A stretch of 64,000 bases of DNA, from positions 43,578 to 107,577 of the forward strand of contig MU401585.1 of NCBI GenBank assembly GCA_022579005.1, written 5' to 3'. This document shows positions 1 through 12,053 of this stretch, one piece after another (the first letter of the stretch is position 1; every line of letters begins with the position of its first letter). Source of the DNA: Poronia punctata. Its lineage: Eukaryota > Ascomycota > Sordariomycetes > Xylariales > Xylariaceae. Both the position numbers and the translations under genes were made by a program. Below the pieces are notes generated by a model. The model saw nothing but the letters and a program-made list of their open reading frames with translations, was not told the DNA's origin and did not search any database.

Positions 1-3000
1 CTAGTTTGTAGGTTTTTTTATAGCTTAAATATATAGTAGTAATAAAGGTATAAGCTTTATAAATAATTTTTATTTTTAAGTTTGCTATATTAAGCACTAC
101 TAACTATTTTTTATAAAGTAATAGTTTTTTTATTATTAACTAATTTAAGTTTTTAGCTTAGGCTTAGTTTTATAACTTTTAAAAATTAAAGTGCTTTTTA
201 TTAGCTTATAAGATAGCATTAATTAATATATAACCTAATAAATTAAGCACTTTTTAATTTTTTATAACGCAAATTTTAGTTTTTTAAACAGCTAGTTAAA
301 ATAAAGCTATAGTTTTTTATTTATTTTTTTTTTCTTATTAAGTTTTTAAATCTTTTTAAAGTTATAATAAAATATTAGCTAAAGTATTTTTTGCTTTTAA
401 ATAGTAAGTAATAATAAAGTTATATTAAAATATTAACTTAGCTTATTTAGCTTGTTTTAAGTTAAGTACTTTTTTAACTATAAAGTACTTAAGTGTTAAA
501 TAATTTATTAAAATTATAAAAAGCTTTTAATTTTATAATTTAACTAGTTTTGCTTTTTAATAAAGTAAACTTTTAATAATTATAAGCATTTTTTTATTAT
601 AAACTTTATAATTTAATTTAGCTTTATATAAAGTTTTTAAATAAAAAGCTACTAGTTTTTAATTATTGTTTATAAAATCTTTTTAAAATAATATTTTAGC
701 TGCTACTTTATTAAATATATTAGTTTTTATAAAGGTTTTAGCTTTAAAAAAAAAGTATTAAAAAATAAGTACTTTTATTAAGGTTTTTTTTAATTAGTTA
801 AAAGCTTTTTAGTATTTTTTAGTTTACTATAGTATTAAGGTTGTAGTTATTAAGTTATTTAAAAGCTTTGCTATTTTTTTATATTTATAAATAAATTAAT
901 AATAAAAGTTATAAAAGCTAAAAAATAACTACACTTTTTTTAAGCTAGCTTTTTTTTTTTGTTATAAAAAGGGTTTTAGTTTTAAATTACTTTTACTTTG
1001 CTTAAATTTACTTTTACGCTATTAGTGCTAATAATAAATCTTAAAAACTTAGTTTTAATAACGTAAAACTTGCATTTTTTAATATTAGCTTATAGTTTTG
1101 CTTTTTTTAATTAGTTAAAAACTTAAAATATATAGTGCTTATGTTTTAGTTTTGTATTTAAATATATAAAAATATTGTTAATATAAGCAGTATAAAATAT
1201 ATTAAAATATTTTTAAAGCGTATTATTAATAAATTGCTAAAAGGTAGCTAGTTTGTTTATTAAACTAAAAAAAAGTACTTTAAATTTGTATATTTTATAC
1301 TTTATTTAAAAAGCTATTAGGTTTTTGTTTTTTTTAACTATTTTAATATAATAAAAAGCTTGCTAAATATTAATTTTTATAAACTATTTTGCTTTAATAA
1401 GTTAAGCTAGCGTTTTATTAATTAGTAGTAAAAGGTAGCGGTTTTTTTACGTTATAGTATTTAGCTTTTAGTAGTTAATATAAAAACAAAGCAATTTATT
1501 TTCTTTTTAAGCAAACAGTACTAGTGCTGCTTAAAGAACTAAAATAGGTTTTATAAAGCTTTTTTTTAAGTTGTTTTAAATATATTTTTAATAAGTTTTT
1601 GCTTTTTTTAGCGTTATTTTATATAAAAGGTTATATTTTAAAAATTTAAGATTTTTTATTAAAATAATATAATAATTTACTTTTTTTTAACAAGGTAGCA
1701 TTTTATTAAAGCTTGCTTTGCTAAATATATTAAAATATTTATAGTGTTGTTTTAGTACTATTTACTTAATTTAGTTTTAAAGTTTTTTATTATTAGCAGG
1801 CAACATTTTTTTTTGCTTATATTTAATAATTTAATTTATTTTTTTTAAGCTAGTAATACTAGCTTTTATATTATTTTGCTTAATAAATATAATAAAGGCT
1901 TTAGCTGTTAATGTTAATATTTATATTAGTTAGTGTTTATATTATTTAATATAGTTATACTTTAACTTATAAGGTTTTTAGATATTATTAAAAATTAAAT
2001 ATTTATATTTATTAAATATTTAGTTTTTTGTTTTTTTTTAAAGTTTGTATAGTATAAGTTTAAAAAAAATGTTGTAGTTTTTTTTGTTAAAGATCTGCTT
2101 TATTTAATTATAACCTTGCTAGGTCTAATTAGCGCCTAAGTTTTTTTTTTAAGCTTATAGTAATTTTAAGATTATAATTAGTTTAATTAGTTTATTTTAT
2201 TTTTTAACTTTAAAATTAGCTAGTTTAGCTAGCATATTTTCTAACTTATAAATTTATTATTAAATTTAGGTAATAACTTTATTTAGTTTAGCTATATGTT
2301 TATTTTATTGTTGCTTATTTTTTATATTTATTAACCTTTTTTTTTTATAATATTTTTAGTAGCAAAAAGATTTTAAATTAAGTTTTTAGCTTTATTTATA
2401 AAAATTTTAAAAGATTAGTAGTTAAGTTTTTATTTAGTTAAAAAAAGCATTTAGCGTTGTTTTAAGTTTATAAGAACGTTATAATAATAAAAAAACTTTT
2501 TTTTAATAATTTTATTATATTTTATGTTAATAATTAAAAATAAAGTATTTTTAATAATATGCTTTTATATATATAGGTAGGCTTAAAAGCCTTAATTTAT
2601 AGCCTATACTGCTTTTTTATTATATTTAGCAACTTTTATAAGTTTAAAGCTTTAAATTTTATTTAAGTTTAAGTGCTTTAACACTTTTATTATAAAATTT
2701 ATATTTAATAGCAAATATATGTTTGCTTTTATATTTATAAAAGCTTTAGTAGTTAAAGTATATTTATTATTTATTAATATATAGTTAATAGTTAAAAAAC
2801 TTTTTTTAAAAAGGGTTTTTAAAAAGTTAAAAAAAATGTTTTAATAAGTATTTATACTTAAAGCTAATATAATAAGTAGCTTAAAATAGAAAGCTAGTTT
2901 TTTTAAGCTTAGTTTTTTGCTTTTTTAAGTATAAAAGTGTTTTTTATTACTTTTATTATAATAAAATTAATATAAATAAAGTTTAATTAGTTAAAATAAG

Positions 3001-6000
3001 ACTTTTTTAAATAATTACTGCTTTAATAATTTTAAGTATAATAAGTAAAATATTATTTTTTAAATATTAATAGTTTTGCTTGCTTAAAAAAAAGTTTAGC
3101 GTAAATTTTAATATTTTTAGCTTTTATATTTAAATAAAAAATCTTATAGTGTTTATTTTTTGTACTTTATTTAGCAAATTAAGTTAAAGTAAATTATAAA
3201 GTAGTTAGTTAACTAGCTTTTGCTTTTTTTTTTTTAATACTAACTTTAAAGTTAAAAAATATTTTAGTTTTTATTTTTTTTTATTTAAAAAGTTTTTATA
3301 TTGTTAATAGTTAAATATTTAAGCATATTTACAATATTTAAAAAAAGTTACTAAAAAGTTTACTTTTTTTAATAAGCAAGGTATATTTAGTTAGTTTAGT
3401 AGCTTATTATATATATTATTTTTAAACTTAAATAATAAAACGCAAGCTTAACTAGCTTACTTAGTAAATTTAATTTTAAAGTTGCTAAATTTATTATTAT
3501 TGCTTATATAAAGGTTTTAGTATTTAATCTAAGCTATTTTATATTTGTTTAAGTTATAATATTGCTAATAAAAGTAATATAGTACTTTTTTTAACGTTTT
3601 TAAAAGCAGCTCCTAACTATTTTTTGCTATAATAAACAATATTAATTTTTTAGCTACTAATTTGCTTATATAACTAGTAATATAAGTAATCTTATTATAG
3701 TTATTAATAAAGTAATTTAAATTAAGCTATAGCTTTTTTTTAAAAAATATATACTAATATTTAAAATAAACTTTTACTTTATTTTTAGCTTTATTATTAA
3801 TAAAAATAAGTAAAGAATTTATTTTAATAAATTACTTAGTACTATTTATTAACTTAAAAGTTAAAGTACTTTGTTAGCTTTTTTAAGTTAAATTAGTTAT
3901 AGCAGTTGCTATTAAAACAATTTATTTTTTTAAAGTATTATTTATTTTTTTTAACTTTTAAGCTTTATTTTTTTAAGCACTAGCAATATTAAAGTTTATA
4001 GTTTTTTTTATATTTATTAAACCGGTTTTATTTTAAGCCGCAGTTTTTAATTTAATAGCTTATGCTTATAAAATTTAAACATTTTAATTAATTATTTTTA
4101 ATATATAATATTATTTTTTAATAATTTTAAAATATACAGTGCTTATTAATAATTAATGCTTAAATTTTTAAAATATAGCTACAAAGTGCTTTGTTGCTAA
4201 TTAACTAAACTTTTTTTTAGTTAGCAAACTATTAAATAAATTAAAAGCATTTTATTTATTTAATATAACAGCTTAAAAAAAGACAGCTAAGGCTTTTTTA
4301 GCATTTAAAAAGTATACTATATTAGTTTTTACTTAGATTTAGAAATTAGCTTTAATTTTAAGCATTGTTAATTAGTATTAGTTTTATTTTTAAATTTTAT
4401 TTTTAGCTATATTAAATAAAAAGAATTTTAAAGTAATAAGTAGTAAATTAATATTAAGTTTTTTTTTTTAGCCTTATTATTTTAACCTTTTATAAAAAAA
4501 AGTTTTAAGTTTTATAACAACTAGCTAAATTTTACAAACTATTACTATACTATACTATTATATTTTAGTTCTTTTTTTTTTAGTTAAAAGTAATATATAG
4601 TACCTAGGTTAAATTAAACCTAGCAGCAAGCTTTAGCTACTATATAGTTAATATTTAAAAAGCAAACTTTTTTTAGCATGTTGTTAATAAAAGTTTTTTA
4701 TTTAGTAGGTTATAAAAAACTAAATATTTAATAAATTAAGTTTAATTAAATCTATTTAGTTTAACGTATTAAATAAATAAAGTATTGTATTTTTTAAAAA
4801 AATAATTAAAGTTTTTTTAAACAGTAATAAAGCAACGTTTAAATTATAATAGTTAATAAATATAGCTACTAGTATAAAAACTAATATACCTTTATATTTA
4901 AAATTTAATTTAAACATAAAGAAAAAAAAACTAAAATATATAGCTTAGTATTGTTTATACCTATTTATATTTTCTTTATTTTAAATATTTACTATAGCTC
5001 TTGCTATAAAAATACCTTTATTTGCAACTAGCTTATTTCGTTACTTAAAGCCCTAACAGGAAGGTGGTAATAAGTAGTTATAGTAAGTCCCTTCTATTTT
5101 TAATTCAGGACCCTTACTTATATAGCTTTACAACCCCTATACCCCTTTACCGTTATATATATTATTAAAGTTAATAATAATAAAATAAATAAACTTTTAA
5201 GTTTAGTTTATATAAATATAGCTTTTACTTTTATATATAAATAAGTTATTATTTTAATATAAAGCTTTAATTATATTTATATTATTAATATAAGTAAAAA
5301 GTTTAATATTAGTAACGCTTTTTATAACTAAAGCGTTTTATTAAATTTAAGTATTAGCTATTTATATTAGTTAAATATACTTTATTTATATTTATTATAT
5401 TACTTTAAAAGCTACGTTTTATAAAATTAAATTAAATTTTTTAAGTTTATAGTATACTAAAAAATAAAAATTATAATTATTAGCTAAGTTGTTTTTTTAA
5501 ATATAGTATAATACTTTAATTTTAATACTTTTATACTTTTAGCTAAATATAATAATATTATTAAGCAAAGCAATATATTAAATATACTTAAGCAAGCGCT
5601 TTTTTTAAAGTGCTATAAGCTATTAAAATATATAATTTTATTTTTATTAAAGTTATATACTTTTAAATAGTTTTATTATAAATAAAAGTTTTTTAAATAT
5701 ATTTAATACTTATAACTAAGTACGTTTTAATTTAAGCAGCTTTAATAACTTTTTTATTTTTATTTACTATAGCTATTTTATTAATTTATTAAATATATTA
5801 TAGCCTATATACTTTGCTAATTATAATTAATAAAAAGCTATAAAGCTAGTTAATATATTATTTTTTATTATTTTTTTATAATAACTTTTAGCTAACTTAT
5901 TATAATTTTAATGTTTTAAAAATATAAAGTAAAATTGTTTATAATAATAATAAGCTTTTATTTTATAATAGTTACTAGCTAGCTATTAACTATAGCTATA

Positions 6001-9000
6001 CTTTTTACTTATTAAGCGTTTTATTAATTTTTAAGCTAAGTTATAATAGCTTTAATAAAATATAAATAAAAAAGCTTAAACTTTTTTTAAACAAGCTAAA
6101 AAAAAATTTACTTTACTTTTAATATTTTTAAAAGCAAAATTTGTTTATAACCTAAAAATTAAGCTTATTATAAAAGTTTTTATAAGTAAGTTATTTAAAG
6201 TTATTAAATTTTAGTTAATAAAAAAATAGCTTAAATTATAAAGTTAAATATTTTTTATAAAAAGCTTTAAACTATAATATTATTAAAATATAGTTTATTA
6301 TAAGCTTTAATATTTTAATAAAAAAAACATTGCTAAAAGTATTTATATAAGCTTTTAATATTATTTTATTAAAATATTTTTTTATAGTTATAAAGTATAG
6401 CAATAGTAAAAAGCTTTTGCTTAAAATTATTAAAATAAAAATAATGCTTTATAGCACTATAAGGAATATTTTAGTTTATATAATGTTTTTAAAAAAAATT
6501 AACTACTTATAAACTTTATAAGTTAAAGCTTATTAAAGCAATAGTTAAATATAAGCTTTTAAAGTTATATAATAATTATTAAAGTAATAAAAAACCTTTT
6601 TAAGCTAGTTTGTTGCTTTAGTACTATTAAAAAAAAAGTTAAAATGCTTTAAAAAGTTAAAGTAAGTTATATATTATTAAAAAACATAAAGGTTATATAA
6701 AAAAGTAGTAAAATAGTTAATAAAAATTAAAATTAAGTTTTTATAGCTTATAATTAAAGTATTAAAAGCAAAAGTTAAAATAAGTTTTTAAATAAAAAAT
6801 AATAGTAAAGTAAAAGTTTTAGCTAACTTAAAAGCTTTAAGCTTTAAGTTAATAATAAAAAGTAAAATAACGCTAGCTAAGTATAAGCAAATAGTTAAAA
6901 ATATAGCTTTTTAAATAAAAACAAAGTTTAATAAACTGCTTTAATATTATTTTAAAGCAAAAAGTTTAAATAATATAAAGTAGTAGCTTAAATTATAGTT
7001 TTTATTTATAAAACTATAAAGTTTTATAAAAAACAACATATTAAATAAAAAAACTATATAAAATAATATAAGCTAAAATAATAAAATATAAATATATTTA
7101 AAAGCTAGTATTAATTAAAATAAAATATAATAAAAAAGTATTAGCTAGTATTTATATTTAGTTAAAAATTAAAAAGTCCTTGCTTAGGCAAGCTATTAAT
7201 TTTTAAAGTTTTTATTAAAAGTTTAATTTTTAAATTATTTTAGTTTTTAATTATTAGCTTATATATATATAGCTTTAAATATAGCAAACCTTTTTTATAC
7301 TTTATAAAATATATTACCTTTTTTTATTTATTATAGCATTTAAATTCTTTTAGTTTTTTAGTTTTTTTAGTTTTTTAGCTACTTATTTTTTAGTTTCTTT
7401 TAGTTTTTTAGCTATTTATATTTTAGTTTTTTTTAGTTTTTTATATTTTTAAATCTTTTAAATTACTATTAAAAGTATTTTTTAAGTTATAGTTTTATAG
7501 CTTTATTAAACTAAAAGTAGTAAGCTAGCTAAGTTATATTTTATAGTTTTAGCTTTATAGCTTAATTTATATAGCTTTTATTACTTAGTTTTAAATTATA
7601 ATAACTTAGCTATTTTTTAAAACTTTTTTATAACATGTTATTTTTATATTAAAGCTTTTAGCTAATTCTTATAGTTTTTAAAATTTAAAGTAAGCTAATA
7701 TTTTATTTTTATTTTTTTAATTAAATTATTAATAATTATAAAAACGTATTATATTTTTAGCTTAAATACGTTTATATATATAAGCATATTATTAATTTCT
7801 AGCTTTTTATTTTTTATATATAGTTTGCTTTATAAAAAAAGCTTTTATAAGTTTTATATTTAAAAAAAATTATTATTATAAAACAAATTAAAAAAAATTA
7901 AAAATTACTTTAACTTTATACTAAAAACAGTTTAGCTAAAGTAAACATATTAACTAGGTTTTAAAGGCTTTGCATTAATTATAACTTTATAAAAGTATTT
8001 TAAAAAGCAGAACTTAATATATTATATATATAATAAATAGCTAGGTATTTAAGTTTAAAAAGTAATATAAAATAATAGCTATATATATAAAAATAAAAAA
8101 TAAGCTAGTCCTTTTTAGTTTTATAGCTACTTTATAATATAAAGCATAATAAGCATATATGCTAATTATATTATAATATAAAAAAAGTAAAATTAAGCTA
8201 GCTTTTTTAATTTTATAACTACTTTATTATATAAGAACATAATAAGCTTATATATTAATTATATTATAATATACTAAGTATATATTTATAAAAGTATATA
8301 TTAAGTATATATTTATAACTAGATTATATTAACTTTATTTTTCTAGTATTTACTTTATTAAAAAGAATATAATTTATATTAATATAATTAATATAGTTAA
8401 TAAAATTAAAAGTATTAAAAGAGTTTTTAATATATTTAATATATTTTTAAAGGTTTTTTTATAAATTTAAGCATATAATATTAAAGTTTTACTTTTTATT
8501 TAACTTATAAAATAAAATTAATAGTTTTTAAAAACAATATTTTATTTTTAATATATTAAATTTTATTATTATTTATTTATTAATATATATACTTATAATA
8601 TATAAATAGTTATATTTAAAAAATTTATAAGTTTATAAAAAGATTTTTATAAATACTTTTAATTATATTAAAAATACTTTAAGTTTTTTAAATACTTATA
8701 ATTATAAGCTAGTTATTAATTTTACTATTATTAAGTTATTAAAGCTATATAACTTAAATAACCTTATTTATAAAATTAATATACTTTTATATTTTTATAA
8801 TTTAAGCTTTTAATTTAAACCTTTTATTTTAAATATAAAAAGCCTTTTAAAATAAGTTAATATAACTTTTAAAATTAATTTTAAAAAGCTAAATTATTAT
8901 ATTTATTATATTTTAATAATAATAATAAATATTTAAAATATTTAAATATTAAAACTTTATAATTAATAAAAAATATATAATTATTTATATTATATATTTA

Positions 9001-9170
9001 TAAATTATTTATTTTTATTATAAACTTTTTTTATATTAAATAAGTTAAAAAATAGCCTTAAAAAGGTATTTTCTTTTAAAACCATTTTTATTATACCTAT
9101 ATTCTTTTTACTAATAAACATTACATTAATTTATCTAGTCTAATAACCTATAGGTTCTAATACATATTAA
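1..9170. repeat. AT block A: RIP-degraded repeat sequence, open at the window's left edge
   Basis: About 9.2 kb of extremely A+T-rich DNA with no long ORF on either strand. The residual G and C sit mainly in AGCT, AAGC and GCTT contexts, as expected when CpA/TpG sites have been turned into TpA. This is what RIP does to transposon copies in filamentous ascomycetes. Composition returns to normal within about 50 bp near 9170. I could not recognise a transposase or reverse transcriptase in any frame, nor flanking repeats, because the left end lies outside the window. A less mutated island lies inside at 4996-5155, so the block may be two or more elements side by side. Confidence 0.8.
4996..5155. 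other. Less AT-rich island inside block A
   Basis: About 160 bp with clearly more C and G than either flank, including CpA and TpG sites such as AACAGGAAGGTGG and TTCAGGACCC. The 5 kb to its left and 4 kb to its right are almost bare of such sites. It holds no ORF. The simplest reading is single-copy host sequence, or a young insertion, between two separately RIP-mutated repeats. Confidence 0.5.
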
Positions 9171-9226
9171 CGCAAGATCGGCACGACCATGGTTCGAAGC
9201 TCTTGTCCCCAAGCAGCTAATGAAAT

Positions 9227-9271
9227 GCCATCGGCACGAGAGAAGGCCATCGGCACGAGAGAAGGCCATCG
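9227..9271. repeat. 19-bp tandem repeat, 2.4 copies
   Basis: The unit GCCATCGGCACGAGAGAAG occurs at 9227-9245 and 9246-9264, followed by a partial third copy to 9271. It lies in the 3' flank of the BCS1-like gene. The rest of 9171-9514 holds nothing else I can identify. Confidence 0.85.
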
Positions 9272-9514
9272 ACATACATCGGTTGCACATTGCGCAATCT
9301 AGCCGTAGCGGCGTCGTTGCACGCCAGGATAGAAGTCAATCCACATCTGTAACAGTGGGCAGTATAGGCGGCCTGACTGCTCAGCCACTGCCTTTTCCCC
9401 GTACACTTGGTGCGTAATGGCACAGGCGGTCCTGAGGACTTCTGGGCAGTGAGTGACTTTTATTGCATATATATGGTCGACTGTCAAGCTCATCCCTCGC
9501 AGGGCGAGAGGCCC

Positions 9515-11474
9515 TCACGGATCCCCGCCGTTCGTGCTATCGAGGGCAGCGGTAGCCTCAGTCTCCGCCGCGGCTACCTTGGTGGACGCATTCATCAGCG
9601 CCTCGTGGCTAGGGAACTGAACTATGATGTCCGGTCTTCCATTACGAGACGCCAAGGGTCTGGGCATAGTCCACTCCGGCCTGGACGCAGCCCCTTCCGG
9701 GTAATTCTTTTTCTCGGTCACTTTTCGTTTCTGTTGCTTCGTTATCGCTTCCTCCCTCGCTTTATCTTCCGCCTTGCGCTTTTCCTCCGCCACCCATCCG
9801 GAAATCTCGTCCCTGGCTGTTCCGGGCGAGTGCAAGTACCGTAGCAAATAGCCCTGTATTTGGGCGGGTGAAAAAGTTTCGGCAGGGACCTCGTCGGCAA
9901 ACTGGGAAGCAAGCATTTGCAAGTCATCGTCGACCTCGCCTAGTTGCACCCCTACGTCTTTTTGGGCGGTGTTCAACTGGGGTCTTCCAGCCATTGCATC
10001 GACACCGCCCGAAACTTGTCTGCGTGTTCTGTCAAACCTTCCCGTGTTCATCATTCGCATGAACATCTGTTCGGCACCCTGCGCAGATATGTAGCCCATG
10101 CGGATCTTGACATCTATACGGCCCGGCCGCACGAGGGCGTCGTCGAGCTGCTCGGGGTGGTTGGTGGTCATGATGACGATGCGACCTTCCTGTGAGTCAA
10201 CACCATCCAGGACATTGAGCAGGCTAGAGAGCGAACACTTGTTCGCACTACGAGGACGCCGGGGGTGTGGTACTTGCCCACTCGTTTCCTCGTCTTCGCC
10301 CCGCTTCAATCCGGCGGCGTCAATGTCCTCGAGTAACACGAGGCACCGGGCGGGCAGCGTGGAAAAGAGGTGCTCCAAGTCCCCATCTGTATGACACCAA
10401 TCATTTCATCAGCTGGGGGTCTCTCATTACCAAGGAAGATACATGGAGGAAAAGTAAAAGTTACGTACCGAACAGGGTAGCGATGTTAACCATGTAAAGG
10501 TCAAGCCCGAATTTCCCAGCGAGGGCGAGCGAGAGTGAAGATTTGCCGCAGCCCGGGGGGCCATAGAGTAGATAGCCTCTTCGGTAAGGGATTCCCTGCT
10601 CACTATAGAAACGCCGTCTCTCCGGGTCGAGATATTCCTCCAGGTCGCTTATGAGATCATCCTTAACGGCATGTCCCAGGTGTATGGTGTCAAGAGACCG
10701 GACCGGCTTAACTGCGGAGAGTTCCCACTGAGCATCTCTACAGCTCCGTATCGTGACGGATGTGCGTCTGTTCTCTTCAGCCATCTTGCGGCAGGTCTCG
10801 AGCATGGCCTGGATGGGTGCCGTGGACCAACCCAAGCAGGTAATTGTTACACTTTCTTTATAATCGCCGCTAGGAACCGGGCCGTAGTAATCGTAGACCG
10901 GGGTGATGCCGCTGGGTGGGAACATGGCCTTGGAACTGTGCTTGTCGTTACGCAAGACGCCGAACAGATTCTTGCCGTAGAAAAACCACGTCGTTTTGAA
11001 AGCGGGCACGTACTTGATCTTACTGGTCCCTTTTGTTTCCGGTGCACTAGGCTGTGGCGGCCTTGCGCGCCACGACGGCCTTCCCGGAAACGAAGGGTGT
11101 TTCGGGGGGGCCCTAGCGTCTGATAGAGTTTGTGCCGTGAATTCCTTGACGAAACGGCGCTGGGATTCCCGCGTGGCTAGCCAACTAAATACTTGCAAGT
11201 ACAGCTCATCTGTAGCCCTAATAGTAACGGACGAGGTGAAGAAGACTCGGACGTAGTGACGAAGAATGCTGAAAATATCGACCAGGTTGGGGATGATGGT
11301 AGTCCCGAGTCCCCAGACAGACCAGAGGGTCAGTGCCTGGCTTGCACCACTCGAACCGACGGCATGGTATCCTTTTTGGAAGAGGCGGCGCATGGATGAG
11401 GAGTCGGCCCCAGCTAAACCTAACAGCGGACCACGTCGAGTGGTGGCGCCGTCAGCGTGAAATGGTTGGACCAT
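9515..11474 (-). CDS. BCS1-like mitochondrial AAA ATPase
   Basis: Two exons, 11474-10469 and 10386-9515, give 625 aa. The intron runs from a GTACGT donor to a TACAG acceptor. A hydrophobic segment at residues 47-71 precedes a BCS1_N-type region. The AAA module has Walker A GPPGCGKS at 305-312, Walker B LVLLEDIDA at 351-359, a TTNHPEQLD segment near 409 and the arginine-finger motif VRPGRID near 421-427. Yeast Bcs1 inserts the Rieske protein into complex III at the inner membrane, but fungi carry many BCS1 paralogues of unknown substrate. The C-terminus is lengthened by a Lys/Glu-rich, probably coiled segment at about residues 535-570. No clear presequence is visible; Bcs1 uses an internal signal after its membrane segment. 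The gene stands alone in a 2.9-kb island between two AT blocks. The family is certain, orthology to true BCS1 is not. Confidence 0.88.
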
Positions 11475-11833
11475 GCTGAAGGGATCTGCTGTTGGATAAT
11501 GTCATAAAGAGTAGTGCTAGGTAAGGTAGTCCCTACAGTAATCCGGAGTCCCACGGAAACCTGGGGATATATACAATATGAGTCGTGGACGGCGGATGAG
11601 CATGAGCCCCGACCGAAGGCAAGGAAGACCCGAGAAGATAGACCAGGGCATCACCGTCTTGTCGAGTGCCTCTTTCAACTTCTAGGCGACCATGGTAGCC
11701 TTGCCGCCTACTGGTACCGGGTGAGTGTTGGTTGACCAGTAACCAATACAAGTGGTGAGTAGCTAATTGGACGAGTCGGTATGGGTGCCTAATTGTTTAA
11801 CAGATGTTGGTGAACCAGAAGATGTGTGGTGTC

Positions 11834-11869
11834 GGTTGCACCATGGGTTACACCATGGGTTGCACCATG
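11834..11869. repeat. 12-bp tandem triplication GGTTGCACCATG
   Basis: Three head-to-tail copies of GGTTGCACCATG. The middle copy differs by one G-to-A change (TTGCAC to TTACAC), a TpG-to-TpA transition like those made by RIP. It lies about 360 bp upstream of the BCS1-like start codon. Confidence 0.9.
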
Positions 11870-12043
11870 GCGCGTTTGAATCACGGAGGGTAGTTGAACT
11901 ACAGAAACCGAGGGCATGTAATTGGCCAATTCTTGCAGCTCCCTATTTAACCAAAACTCTGGTATCAAAACTTACAGATTAGGTTGTAGGTCTTTGCAAG
12001 GGATCAGTCACTTAACTGTTTTAGCTACGATTTATAACGCGCT

Positions 12044-12053
12044 CTATTTGCAA
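12044..12053 (+). repeat. Left copy of the 10-bp direct repeat CTATTTGCAA
   Basis: Identical to 14586-14595. The two copies bracket AT block B and sit at its composition junctions, so they may be a target-site duplication. Confidence 0.5.

Larger units (their letters stand above)
11475..12053. other. 5' flank of the BCS1-like gene, up to the block B junction
   Basis: Ordinary composition falling toward A+T near 12050. It carries a 12-bp triplication at 11834-11869 and the left copy of a 10-bp direct repeat at 12044-12053. Short ORFs here have no coding features. No TATA box is convincing. Confidence 0.5.

Noticed and set aside
9181..9210. GGTTCGA-like T-loop suggesting a tRNA
   Set aside because: No matching acceptor stem, D-arm or anticodon arm at the right distance.
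9407..9844. 145-codon plus-strand ORF
   Set aside because: Lies opposite the C-terminal exon of the BCS1-like gene, a GC-rich shadow.
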